Source: Pseudoduganella namucuonensis (lineage in GTDB: Bacteria; Pseudomonadota; Gammaproteobacteria; Burkholderiales; Burkholderiaceae_D). From it: a stretch of 64,000 nt of DNA. The stretch lies in NCBI RefSeq assembly GCF_900116645.1, contig NZ_FPBO01000027.1, forward strand, positions 55,034-119,033, given 5' to 3'. This document shows positions 27,146-35,252 of this stretch, in pieces (position 1 is the stretch's first letter; every line of letters starts with the position of its first letter). The translations under genes and the position numbers were made by a program. The notes under the pieces were generated by a model that saw only the letters and a list, made by a program, of their open reading frames with translations, was not told where the DNA came from and ran no database searches.

Positions 27146-28507
27146 TCAGCGCACGCCCGAGCGCTCAAGCGCCTGCGTCGAGAAGAAGTCCGCCGGCAGC
27201 TGCTTGAAGGCGATGCCGCCGGGCGCGGTGTTGATCACGTTCTGCACCGTGTAGGCCTTGGACTGCACGTTGTAGATCAAATTGGTGCCCATCATGGCCA
27301 GCGGTACATCCGGGTAGATGAAGGTCAGCAGGTTGATGTTTTTCCAGAACTGGCCCTTGGCGTCCCACTGGTCGCTGATCACCACGTTCCAGGTATCCTC
27401 GTCCAGGTAGAAGCGGCGCTTGGGCACGGTGTGGCGGGCGCCCGATTTCAGCGTGGCGTCCACCACCCACACGCGGTGCAACTCCCAGCGCACCAGGTCG
27501 GGATTGGCGAACTGCGGCCCGATCACCTTGTCCAGATCCGCGGCATGGGTGAAGTTGTTGTTGTTGTAGGGGACATAGATCTCCTTCTTGCCCAGCAGCT
27601 TCCAGTCGTAGCGGTCGGTCGCGCCGTTGAAGCCGTAGGCGTCGTCGTAATTGGTGACGCCCGAGGTGTACGGGAAAGGCACGTCGTATTGCACGCTCGG
27701 GATCTTGCGCAAGCGCCGCTGGCCGGTCAGGAAGGTCCAGCCGTTGGTATCCTGGTTGATCGGATCAACCGGCCCGAGAATCAGCGTCTTCTCGCCCGCC
27801 GAGTAGGCCGGCGCCGTCAATTCGACCGATGCCGTGCCGCGCAGCTTGCCCTCCCAGGTGTCCTTGCGTCCACCCTGGTAGTAATAGGGGTTGGACTCGC
27901 TCAGGATGTTGCTGACCGAAAGGGAGCGTTTGCCCGACGAGGACACGAACCAGATGTCGGCCGTGGTCTGGCGGTCCGCGCCGCGCCAGTTCCACATCGC
28001 GTTGAAAATCGCCTCCAGGCCTGTTTTCGGGATCGGGAACGGCACACCACCCTTGTAGTTCGGCGCCGTGGTCATCACTTCGCCGGTGAGCTTGGTGTTG
28101 GTGGCGTTGAAGTAGGTGTTGTCATAGACGTATTGCGGCGCGATCGCGGTGCGGTGGGTCGGGTAGACGTCGAGACGGAAGCCCGGATAATTCTTCAGCA
28201 GGTGCCTGGTGCCGTCGGCCAGTTTGTCGGCGTACTGGTCGGCGTTGTCGGCCTTGATCGTCAGCAGCGGCTTCTCGTCGGCGAACATGGCCGGCGGCAG
28301 GCGCGCCTCGCTGGATTTGGCCTGGACCGTCTTGCCGGTCCAGGCGGGGATCGTGCCTTCCTTGTTGCCGGCCTTTTCCGCGCCCATCGGCGTCAGCGTC
28401 GATTTCAGTTGTTCGGCTTCCTGCGGCGAGACGGCGGCCAGGGTGGAAGTCGCGGCGAGGGACAGGCTGGCGGCCAGTCCGGCGAGGATGCGGTGCTTGT
28501 GGTTCAT
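27146..28507 (-). CDS. DUF1329 outer-membrane/periplasmic lipid-handling-like protein
   Basis: 453 residues from the ATG at 28507 (AAAGGAAA upstream). Signal peptide HKHRILAGLAASLSLAATSTLA, then one long DUF1329 domain (AVSPQEAEQLKSTLTPMGAEKAGN at the mature start). DUF1329 proteins are related to the LolA/LolB lipoprotein-carrier fold and occur next to DUF1302 porin-like proteins. Proposed role: carrying a hydrophobic molecule across the periplasm. Second gene of the operon, 13 nt after the DUF1302 gene. Confidence 0.92.
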   Translation of the reverse strand: MNHKHRILAGLAASLSLAATSTLAAVSPQEAEQLKSTLTPMGAEKAGNKEGTIPAWTGKTVQAKSSEARLPPAMFADEKPLLTIKADNADQYADKLADGTRHLLKNYPGFRLDVYPTHRTAIAPQYVYDNTYFNATNTKLTGEVMTTAPNYKGGVPFPIPKTGLEAIFNAMWNWRGADRQTTADIWFVSSSGKRSLSVSNILSESNPYYYQGGRKDTWEGKLRGTASVELTAPAYSAGEKTLILGPVDPINQDTNGWTFLTGQRRLRKIPSVQYDVPFPYTSGVTNYDDAYGFNGATDRYDWKLLGKKEIYVPYNNNNFTHAADLDKVIGPQFANPDLVRWELHRVWVVDATLKSGARHTVPKRRFYLDEDTWNVVISDQWDAKGQFWKNINLLTFIYPDVPLAMMGTNLIYNVQSKAYTVQNVINTAPGGIAFKQLPADFFSTQALERSGVR

Positions 28508-28520
28508 GGTGCGTTTTCCT

Positions 28521-30167
28521 TTAGAACGAGTAGCTGACATTGGCGGCGACGTAGTCGCGGTCAAGATAAGGACTGGCGCCGTCCCTGGCCGTGTAGCGCG
28601 TGTAGTTCACGCCGCCGCGCCATTTCCCCTCGTAGGTGAACTTGAGGCCGAGCGACACCGAGCCGCCGTGCGCCGCGCCGCCCGCGAAGGCCGGGTCCAC
28701 CACCGAGGGGCCGGAGAAGTTCCAGCTGACGTTGACGGGCATCGTCAGGTCCATGCCCGGCAGCGGCTGATACCACTTCGGTTCGAACGTCATGCCGGTG
28801 CCGAAAGCCTTGCGCACGCGCGTGGGGTCGATGAAGGCCTCGTTGCGGGTGACCTTCATCAGGCGGTGGCCGCCGATCTCGCCGACGAAGTCCGCCGCGT
28901 CCCACAGGCCGCTCGGGCCGAAGGACTTGATCCAGGACACCTGCGCGTGCAGCGTGTCGCCCACCGCGTGCAGGAAGTTGCCGGTGCCGTTGACGGCGAT
29001 GGCGCCCGGCGCGACGTTCAGGTTCACGCTCATCAGCGGCAGGTTGTGGCGCACCGAGATCTCGCCGGACACGTTGGCGTCGCCCAGCAGCGTGGCGAAG
29101 CTGGCGCCGGCCAGTTCGATCTTCTGTGGATACAGGAAGAAGTAGTTGCCGATGGTGGCGCCCCCGGCGATGAAGCCGCTCAGGCCACCCGGGGCGGCGG
29201 TGATCTGCGTGTAGACCTGCGGCGTCTTGTCGGAATAGCGCAGGTAGTAGAAGCCGAAATCGCGGCCGGCGTCGGCGTCGCGGTATTTGGCCGCGATGCC
29301 CCACTGGCCCTTGGAATCCGGCGCCTTGATGTCGGCGCCGCGCTCGATGTAGATGTTGCCGAAGGGGAGGCCCTGCACCGCGTTGATGCGCTCGCCCCCC
29401 TGGAACACCAGGTCGCCGGTGGAGAAGTAGCTGCCCGGGCCCGGCACGCGCGTTTCGCGGTATTCGAACTGGTGGTAGGCGGCGATGTCCCATTGCGGCG
29501 TCAGCGAGAACGCGGCCGACAGCTGGTTCACCGGCATGAAGATTTCCTTGGTGGTCGCGCCGGGCAGGCTCAGGGCCTTCATCGCGTCCACCGGGCCCAT
29601 GCCGGCGGCGATGCCGTTCGACGCCAGCAGCAGGCTTTCGCCCCACAGCAGCGTGTGGCGGCCCAGGCGGAACGACAGGTTGTGTTCACCGATGTCGAAA
29701 CCGCTGTGCACAAAGGCGTTCAGCAGTTCGACGCGGCGGCCGTTCACGTCGCGCACATAGCTGGTGAACTGGTCGTTCGGCACCGACCAGGAATTGACTT
29801 GGCCGAGGGGAATGGGACGGTGGGAGCGGTTGTAGACCCGGTCGTACCAGGCGGCGGCGCTGACGCTGACGCCGGTGTTGGCCTTGTCCTTCAGGATGTA
29901 GTCGAATTCGGACAGGATGTCGGCGCGGTTGGTGACCAGGTCGCCGCGCGCGAAGGAGTAGTCGCCGTCGTTGGTGTTCGGGTTGGCCAGGATGGCGGCG
30001 GCGGGGCCGGTCACGCGCTGGCCGACGCTGTACTTGAGCGTGTTATCCCAGCGTATCGTGTAGCTGTCGTTGTTGACCAGTTCCGCGGCCAGCACGTCCT
30101 GGGTGGCCGCCAGCGCCAGCAGCGCTGCCGACAAGGCGGTGCGGCGCTGTGGTGTGAATTTTTTCAT
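28521..30167 (-). CDS. DUF1302 outer-membrane beta-barrel-like protein
   Basis: 548 residues from the ATG at 30167, with GGAG upstream. Signal peptide KKFTPQRRTALSAALLALAATQDVLAA, then a chain full of alternating aromatic beta-strand patterns (YTIRWDNTLKYSVGQRV...), ending YVAANVSYSF with the terminal phenylalanine typical of outer-membrane proteins. Likely an outer-membrane channel for a hydrophobic compound. First gene of the six-gene operon; the operator-promoter pair lies about 100 nt upstream. Confidence 0.92.
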   Translation of the reverse strand: MKKFTPQRRTALSAALLALAATQDVLAAELVNNDSYTIRWDNTLKYSVGQRVTGPAAAILANPNTNDGDYSFARGDLVTNRADILSEFDYILKDKANTGVSVSAAAWYDRVYNRSHRPIPLGQVNSWSVPNDQFTSYVRDVNGRRVELLNAFVHSGFDIGEHNLSFRLGRHTLLWGESLLLASNGIAAGMGPVDAMKALSLPGATTKEIFMPVNQLSAAFSLTPQWDIAAYHQFEYRETRVPGPGSYFSTGDLVFQGGERINAVQGLPFGNIYIERGADIKAPDSKGQWGIAAKYRDADAGRDFGFYYLRYSDKTPQVYTQITAAPGGLSGFIAGGATIGNYFFLYPQKIELAGASFATLLGDANVSGEISVRHNLPLMSVNLNVAPGAIAVNGTGNFLHAVGDTLHAQVSWIKSFGPSGLWDAADFVGEIGGHRLMKVTRNEAFIDPTRVRKAFGTGMTFEPKWYQPLPGMDLTMPVNVSWNFSGPSVVDPAFAGGAAHGGSVSLGLKFTYEGKWRGGVNYTRYTARDGASPYLDRDYVAANVSYSF

Positions 30168-30265
30168 CTTTCGTCTCCGTTCTTTTTTGTGTGCCGCGCA
30201 CGCGATGCCGTGGCGGTTTCTTTTGTCGACCGCTCCAACCTCTTGCCGGATTGGTGATGCCGTCG

Positions 30266-30311
30266 AGCTTACCTTTGGACTTTTTCCGCATCTGTCATCC
30301 CGACAGATGAC
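30266..30311 (-). promoter_or_regulatory. Island operator and promoter of the DUF1302-to-GMC operon
   Basis: Minus-strand element GTCATCTGTCGGGATGAC (30294-30311), 22 nt, then TAAGCT (30266-30271). It overlaps the inverted repeat CATCTGTC/GACAGATG (30289-30309). The same TAAGCT hexamer at the same distance occurs before the aldehyde dehydrogenase at 32339. Confidence 0.65.
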
Positions 30312-30325
30312 AACCGGCGAACGAC

Positions 30326-30847
30326 TCAGAGCACCGCGTAATAGCGGATCAAATTGCCGTCGCCCTTGCGCTCGCCGATGCCGACGATCACGTGCCGCGT
30401 GAGCCAGTCGTGCGGCCCGGTCTCCACCTCGAAGGTGGGGCTGGCGCGCAGGTAGTAATCGGCGTGGTCGACCGGCGGGCCGTCGTTGAAAATCCACTCG
30501 CGGATGCGCGGCATGACGTCCGGCGCGCGGCCCCACAGGAAGCCGCGGTTGAGCAGCAGGATCAGCGTGCCGTCGTCGGCCTGCAGCATGTAGCGGGCGT
30601 CCGTGGCCAGCACGCCGTCCGGCCGGAACAGCGACCAGTCGCCGCCGGTGCCCGGCAGCACCTTGCCGTTCAGGCGCGGCCCCTCGACCGTGCCGCTGTC
30701 GATGTAGACGGCGCCGCGCCCGGCGCCCGTGGGCATGTTCTGGATGTGGTGCACACGCGTGAAGTGCAGCCGCACCTGGAACAGGAACTCCAGGCGCGCC
30801 TCGTTCACCGTCGACTTGCCGGTGAAGGTTTCGGGTATCGCGGTCAT
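30326..30847 (-). CDS. DUF3237-family protein
   Basis: 173 residues from the ATG at 30847 (GGGAGG upstream). A single DUF3237 domain is recognisable: LEFLFQVRLHFTRVHHIQNMPTG, GTVEGPRLNGKVLPGTGGDW, ARYMLQADDGTLILLLNRG, YYLRASPTFEVETG. Members occur with aromatic and terpenoid catabolic genes, but no activity is established; a small-molecule-binding barrel is likely. It is 10 nt downstream of the aldehyde dehydrogenase. Confidence 0.88.
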   Translation of the reverse strand: MTAIPETFTGKSTVNEARLEFLFQVRLHFTRVHHIQNMPTGAGRGAVYIDSGTVEGPRLNGKVLPGTGGDWSLFRPDGVLATDARYMLQADDGTLILLLNRGFLWGRAPDVMPRIREWIFNDGPPVDHADYYLRASPTFEVETGPHDWLTRHVIVGIGERKGDGNLIRYYAVL

Positions 30848-30857
30848 CGAAGCCTCC

Positions 30858-32339
30858 CTAGATCGACGGCGCGCCGTCCAGCAGCACCGTCTTGGTTTCC
30901 GTGTACGAGGCCAGTCCCGCGCTGCCACCCTCGCGGCCGATGCCGGACTGCTTGAAGCCGCCGAAGGGCAGGAATGGGTCCATGCGGAACGCGTTCTGCG
31001 ACAGCGCGCCGGTGCGCACGCCGCGCGCGATGCGGTAGGCGCGGTCGTTATCCCTGGTGAACACCGCGCCGAACAGGCCGAACGGCGAATCGTTGGCGAT
31101 CCGCACCGCCTCGGCCTCGTCGTCATAGGTGAGCAGCGCGATCACCGGGCCGAAGATCTCCTCCTGCGCGATCGTCATCTTGCTGTCCACGCCGGCGAAC
31201 AGGGTCGGTTCCAGATAGTGCCCCCGCGCCGGGCCGGCCGGCCGCCCGCCGCCGCACACCAGGCGGGCGCCCTCCTCGATGCCGCGCGCGATGTAGCCCT
31301 CGACACGGTCCAGCTGCCGCTTCATCGCCATCGGTCCCATCTGGGTGTCGGCCTGGTAGGGGTCGCCCACGCGGATGGCTTCCAGTTCGGCCTTCAGCGC
31401 CTCGGTGAAACTGGCCTGGCGCGCGCGCGGCACGATCACCCGGCTCAGCGTGGCGCAGACCTGGCCGCTCAGCATGGAGATGGTGCCGGCCAGGGTGCGC
31501 GCGGCGGCGGCCTCGTCGCAATCGTCGAGCAGGATGGCGGCCGACTTGCCGCCCAGCTCCAGCGTGCAGCGGGCGATGCGGTCGCCGCAAACCGACGCGA
31601 TGCGCCGGCCCGCCACCGTGGAGCCGGTGAAACTCACCTTATCCACGCCGGGATTGCGGACCAGGTAGTCGGCCGCCTCGCGGTGCGACGGCACCAGGTT
31701 GACCACGCCGTCCGGGAAGCCCGCCGCCTCGGCCGCCTCGGCGATGATGTAGGCCTCCAGCGGCGTTTCCGGCGAGGGCTTCATGATCACCGCGCAGCCG
31801 GCCAGCAGGGCCGGGGCGATCTTGTTGACCAGGATGGCGAAGGGCGCGTTCCACGGCACGATGGCGGCCACCACGCCGACCGCCTCGCGCACCACCAGCG
31901 CCGCGCCCTGGCCGTCGAAGGCGCGGTGGCTTTCGACGAAGGGGAAGCCGCCGGCCAGCGAGGCGTAGTGCTCGATGTTGTGCAGCGTGCCGCCCACCAT
32001 GAAGGGCGCGAACGAGGCCAGCGCGCCGACCTGCTCGGTCCACGCGGCGGCCAGTTCCGCGCTGCGGGCGCCCAACTCGGCGCCCAGCCTGCGCAGGGCC
32101 GCGGCGCGGTCGGCGGGAGACATGCGCGGCCAGGGGCCGTCGTCGAAGGCCTTGCGCGCGGCGGCCACGGCGGCGTCCATGTCCTCCTCGCTGGCCTCGG
32201 CGACCACGGCGCACACACGCTCGGTGTGGGGCGAGACGATCTCGATGCGTCCACCTTTTTTCGGCGCGGTCCAGCGCCCGTTGATAAACAGCTTGTCCGC
32301 ATGTTTCAGCCGGATTTCCACTCGGGCGTCGTCGCGCAT
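30858..32339 (-). CDS. NAD(P)-dependent aldehyde dehydrogenase, second of two
   Basis: 493 residues, CAGGAGA upstream. ALDH motifs: VPWNAPFAILVNKIAPALLAG, catalytic glutamate in TLELGGKSAAI, catalytic cysteine in LSGQVCATLSRV, EEIFGPVIALLTYD. It starts with DARVEIRLKHADKLFINGRW. It clearly differs from the first ALDH, suggesting a different intermediate. It leads a two-gene unit with DUF3237 and is divergent from the SnoaL-like gene across a paired operator. Confidence 0.94.
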   Translation of the reverse strand: MRDDARVEIRLKHADKLFINGRWTAPKKGGRIEIVSPHTERVCAVVAEASEEDMDAAVAAARKAFDDGPWPRMSPADRAAALRRLGAELGARSAELAAAWTEQVGALASFAPFMVGGTLHNIEHYASLAGGFPFVESHRAFDGQGAALVVREAVGVVAAIVPWNAPFAILVNKIAPALLAGCAVIMKPSPETPLEAYIIAEAAEAAGFPDGVVNLVPSHREAADYLVRNPGVDKVSFTGSTVAGRRIASVCGDRIARCTLELGGKSAAILLDDCDEAAAARTLAGTISMLSGQVCATLSRVIVPRARQASFTEALKAELEAIRVGDPYQADTQMGPMAMKRQLDRVEGYIARGIEEGARLVCGGGRPAGPARGHYLEPTLFAGVDSKMTIAQEEIFGPVIALLTYDDEAEAVRIANDSPFGLFGAVFTRDNDRAYRIARGVRTGALSQNAFRMDPFLPFGGFKQSGIGREGGSAGLASYTETKTVLLDGAPSI

Positions 32340-32386
32340 TTGATGTCTCCTGTTGTTGGTTCGGTGATGGTCTTTCTACTGAGCGC

Positions 32387-32487
32387 AGCTTAGGACGCGG
32401 TGGGCGGCGGCGATGTCCGCTGTAAGGACGACAAGCGGCACGTCGTCTTTGCGGCGGACATCGCGCGCGGCCCGCGCGGCATAGGAT
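32387..32487. promoter_or_regulatory. Paired island operators and promoters, ALDH / SnoaL-like intergenic region
   Basis: Two inverted copies with a 9-nt spacer. Minus: GTCGTCCTTACAGCGGAC (32415-32432), 22 nt, TAAGCT (32387-32392). Plus: GTCGTCTTTGCGGCGGAC (32442-32459), 22 nt, TAGGAT (32482-32487). The plus promoter predicts a start near 32494, which rules out the ATG at 32499 as practical start of the next gene and favours 32514. Confidence 0.75.
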
Positions 32488-32513
32488 GGGAAGACAAAAT
32501 GCAAGGGGAAGGC

Positions 32514-33167
32514 ATGGACCGGCACGAGGAAATGACGCAACGCATCGCCCGCCTGGAGGACAGGCTGGGGCGCCTCGAGGACATCGAGGAAATCCAGCGC
32601 CTGCAGCGCATGTACGGCTATTACATCGACAACCGGCTGTGGCCCGAAATGGCGGCGCTGTTCGCCGACGAGGGCGCGGCGATGGAGATCGGCCGGCGCG
32701 GCCGCTACACGGGCAAGGAACACATCCTGCCCTTCCTGCGCGAGGTGCTGGGCCAGGGCCGGGACGGCCTCGCCAGGAATGAATTCATCAACCACATGCA
32801 GCTGCAAGGCGTGGTCACCGTCGACCACTCGCGCCAGCGCGCGCAGGGCCGCTGGCGCGCGCTGATACAGGGCAGCCCGCCGCCCGGCGGCACCGCCATG
32901 CTGTGGGCCGAGGGCGTGTATGAGAACACCTACGTCCGGGAAAACGGCGTATGGAAGATCGCGCTGCTGTGGTGGGTGCCGACCTTCTACGTGTCCCACC
33001 CCGGCTATGAGAGCGTGTCCTTCGCCAGCGGGCCGCAAAGCGACAGCCTGCCGCCCCAGGCGCCCTCCGTGCCGCCCGTGGCCGCGCTCGGCCGCAGCTT
33101 CCCCCCGTTCCACTACTGCCACCCGGTCACCGGCGAGGAAGTGGTCCGTGTCACTTCCGAACCGTAA
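32514..33167 (+). CDS. SnoaL-like/NTF2-fold protein, first of three
   Basis: 217 residues from the ATG at 32514, which has AGGGGAA 3-9 nt upstream; the ATG at 32499 would lie only about 5 nt from the predicted transcription start. Opens with a coiled segment (MTQRIARLEDRLGRLEDIEEIQRLQRMYGYYID), then a SnoaL_4-type NTF2 domain (MAALFADEGAAMEIG, GRYTGKEHIL, WWVPTFYVSHPG). Such domains are dehydratases, isomerases or hydroxylating accessory proteins (BaiE, scytalone dehydratase). First gene of a three-gene unit. Confidence 0.85.
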   Translation: MDRHEEMTQRIARLEDRLGRLEDIEEIQRLQRMYGYYIDNRLWPEMAALFADEGAAMEIGRRGRYTGKEHILPFLREVLGQGRDGLARNEFINHMQLQGVVTVDHSRQRAQGRWRALIQGSPPPGGTAMLWAEGVYENTYVRENGVWKIALLWWVPTFYVSHPGYESVSFASGPQSDSLPPQAPSVPPVAALGRSFPPFHYCHPVTGEEVVRVTSEP

Positions 33168-33189
33168 GCACACCACTTCAGGAGATATC

Positions 33190-33729
33190 GTGCATCCCAT
33201 GGAAACCATCGTCCACAGCCTCGGCTCCCTCGCGGCGCCCATGGCGCTCCACGTCGGCACCGACGACCTGCCCTTCGCCGAGGATTTCGGCGCCCCCGGC
33301 GTGCGCCTCAAACTGCTGGCCGCCGATGTCGAGGGCGGCTGGTTCGCGGTGCGCATCCGCTTCGCGCCCGGCGTGGAACTGCCGCCGCACCAGCACACCG
33401 GCGCGGTGCACGCGTTCACGCTGTCCGGCGAATGGAGCTACCTGGAGCACGCCGGCTCGCCGCCGAGCAAGGCCGGCTCCTATCTGTACGAACCCGCCGG
33501 CACCAGCCACCGGCTGAAGGTTGCCGACCACAACACCGGCGAGACCGACGTGTTCTTCATCATTTACGGCGCGATGCTGGTGCAGGACCCGGACGGCAAC
33601 GTGGTCGCGGTGTTGGACGCGCACAGCCATTTGCGCGACTGGCCAAACGCCCTGCGCGCGCAGGGCGCGCCGGTGCCGCCCATCATCGAGGGCGGGCGGG
33701 TCCGGTACACGAACGGAGAGCCGCAATGA
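33190..33729 (+). CDS. Cupin-domain protein, possible dioxygenase
   Basis: 179 residues. GTG start at 33190 preferred because GGAG sits 5 nt before it; ATG at 33199 is the alternative. One cupin barrel: first motif PPHQHTGAVHAFTLSGEW (HxH plus later residues), second motif EPAGTSHRL. The layout resembles the 2,4'-dihydroxyacetophenone dioxygenase/ChrR-type cupins, suggesting an Fe-dependent oxygenase for an aryl or alkyl ketone (inference). Stop overlaps the next start by 4 nt. Confidence 0.82.
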   Translation: MHPMETIVHSLGSLAAPMALHVGTDDLPFAEDFGAPGVRLKLLAADVEGGWFAVRIRFAPGVELPPHQHTGAVHAFTLSGEWSYLEHAGSPPSKAGSYLYEPAGTSHRLKVADHNTGETDVFFIIYGAMLVQDPDGNVVAVLDAHSHLRDWPNALRAQGAPVPPIIEGGRVRYTNGEPQ

Positions 33730-34121
33730 TCGATCTCGAGGCCTATGAGCGGTACGTGGCCAAATTCAACGCGCGCGACTACGAGGGCGTGCTGTCCCAC
33801 TTCGCCGAGGACTTCGAGATCCGCTTCGCCGGCCACACCTTCCGGGGGCGAAAGGATTTCATGCGCTTCTATGGCTTCTTCCACGACCACGTGAGCGAAT
33901 CGATACGGCTTGACGCGCTGGCCTCCAGCGACACGCTGCTGGCGATCGAGGCAAGTGTGCGGCTGGAGGCGAAATCCGACCTGACGCCGGCCATGCTGGC
34001 CGAACAGGGCCTGGAGCGCATCTTCCCGCTGCGGGCCGGCCAGGTGGTGGAGATGAACCAGTTCATCCACTACCGCCTGGAGAACGGCAAATTCGTCAGC
34101 GTGGTGTGCGCGCTTGTTTAA
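33726..34121 (+). CDS. SnoaL-like/NTF2-fold protein, second of three
   Basis: 131 residues from ATG 33726 (ATGA overlap with the cupin gene, so translation is coupled). Compact NTF2 fold: YERYVAKFNARDYEGVLSHFAEDFEIRFAGHTFRGRKDFMRFY and MNQFIHYRLENGKFVSVVCALV. Much shorter than the first SnoaL protein. Function unknown; probably an isomerase/dehydratase-like or accessory protein. It converges with the hydrolase gene, the stops overlapping by 4 nt. Confidence 0.85.
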   Translation: MIDLEAYERYVAKFNARDYEGVLSHFAEDFEIRFAGHTFRGRKDFMRFYGFFHDHVSESIRLDALASSDTLLAIEASVRLEAKSDLTPAMLAEQGLERIFPLRAGQVVEMNQFIHYRLENGKFVSVVCALV

Positions 34122-35071
34122 TTCAGGGCCCGCTGAAGGGCATTCAGGTATCCGGCGCGCGCCGCCTGGCTGATGGGCGCGTCCGGCACGAACAGCTCGA
34201 AGCCATGGAAGCCGCCCGGCCACACATGCAGTTCGGTCGCCACCCCGGCCTCGATCATGCGGGCGCCATAGGCGATGATTTCATCGCGCACCAGGTCCAG
34301 CCCCCCAACCATCAGGTACGCGGGCGGCAAGCCTTTCAGTTCGGACGCGCGCGCGGGCACCGCGTAAGCCAGGGCGCCGCCGTGATCGCGTTCGCCGAGA
34401 TACGCCGGCCAGGCCTGCAGCGACTTGGCGCGGCTCCAGGTCCTGTCGTCGGTCACCTCGTGGCTCGACGGCGTGACGTGGCGGTCGTCGAGGCAGGGGC
34501 ACAGCAGAAACTGGAACGCCAGCTTGAATTCCTCCTTGTCCCGCGCCATGAGCGCCAATCCGGCCGCCAGTCCGCCGCCGGCGCTGGCGCCGCCCACCGC
34601 GATGCGCCTGGCGTCCACGCCAAGCGCCGGCGCTTCGGAAAACAGCCAGGAGAGCGCCGCGTAGCAGTCTTCCGTCCCGGCCGGGAACGGGTGTTCGGGC
34701 GCCAGGCGATAGTCGACCGACACGACAACGGCGCCTATGGTCTCGACGATCTTTTCGCAGAACAGGTCGTCCTGGGCCGGCAGGCCGAGCGTGAAACCGC
34801 CGCCGTGGATCCATAGCAGCGCCGGACGGCCTTCGCCCGCGTGGCGCGGGCGGTAGATGCGCACCGCCACATCGGGCGCGCCGGCCGGGCCGGCGATGCG
34901 CCTGTCCTCCGTGAGCACCGCGTCGCTGGGCAGCTGGCCGATCCGCGCCGCGCCGAACATCTCCAGCATGGCGCGCCGGGCGCCCGCGATATCGATAAGG
35001 GGATCCGGTAACACCGGCATCGCGCAATAGGTTTCCCTCAGCGCGCGGTCCATTCTCTGCACAAAATCCAT
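34118..35071 (-). CDS. Alpha/beta hydrolase fold-3 (HSL-type) esterase
   Basis: 317 residues from the ATG at 35071 (AGGAG upstream). HSL family IV esterase: oxyanion HGGGF (LLWIHGGGFTLG), nucleophile in GGASAGGGLA, acid in GGLDLVRDE, histidine in GGFHGFEL. It cleaves carboxyl esters of short or hydrophobic acids, for example releasing the alcohol that the GMC enzymes oxidise (inference). It is transcribed alone and is divergent from a GMC gene across the strongest operator pair. Confidence 0.92.
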   Translation of the reverse strand: MDFVQRMDRALRETYCAMPVLPDPLIDIAGARRAMLEMFGAARIGQLPSDAVLTEDRRIAGPAGAPDVAVRIYRPRHAGEGRPALLWIHGGGFTLGLPAQDDLFCEKIVETIGAVVVSVDYRLAPEHPFPAGTEDCYAALSWLFSEAPALGVDARRIAVGGASAGGGLAAGLALMARDKEEFKLAFQFLLCPCLDDRHVTPSSHEVTDDRTWSRAKSLQAWPAYLGERDHGGALAYAVPARASELKGLPPAYLMVGGLDLVRDEIIAYGARMIEAGVATELHVWPGGFHGFELFVPDAPISQAARAGYLNALQRALN

Positions 35072-35116
35072 GCCATCTCCTGGTTTCGTTGTTTTCAGCG
35101 GCAGCCCGCATGCCGC

Positions 35117-35218
35117 AGCATAGGACGGGGGAGGCCGGCGCGGCGTCCGCCGCAAAGACGACACGCCGCGTTGTCGTCTTTGCGGCGGACATGGCGGCCG
35201 GCCGTGGCCCCCTAAGAT
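35117..35218. promoter_or_regulatory. Paired island operators with perfect symmetry, hydrolase / GMC intergenic region
   Basis: The identical 18-mer GTCGTCTTTGCGGCGGAC occurs on the minus strand at 35145-35162 and on the plus strand at 35173-35190, a perfect 18-bp inverted repeat with 10-nt spacer. Each is followed after exactly 22 nt by a -10 box: TATGCT (35117-35122, minus) and TAAGAT (35213-35218, plus). Confidence 0.8.
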
Positions 35219-35252
35219 GGAATCATCGTAGCAATACCCACCAGGATTTCAG

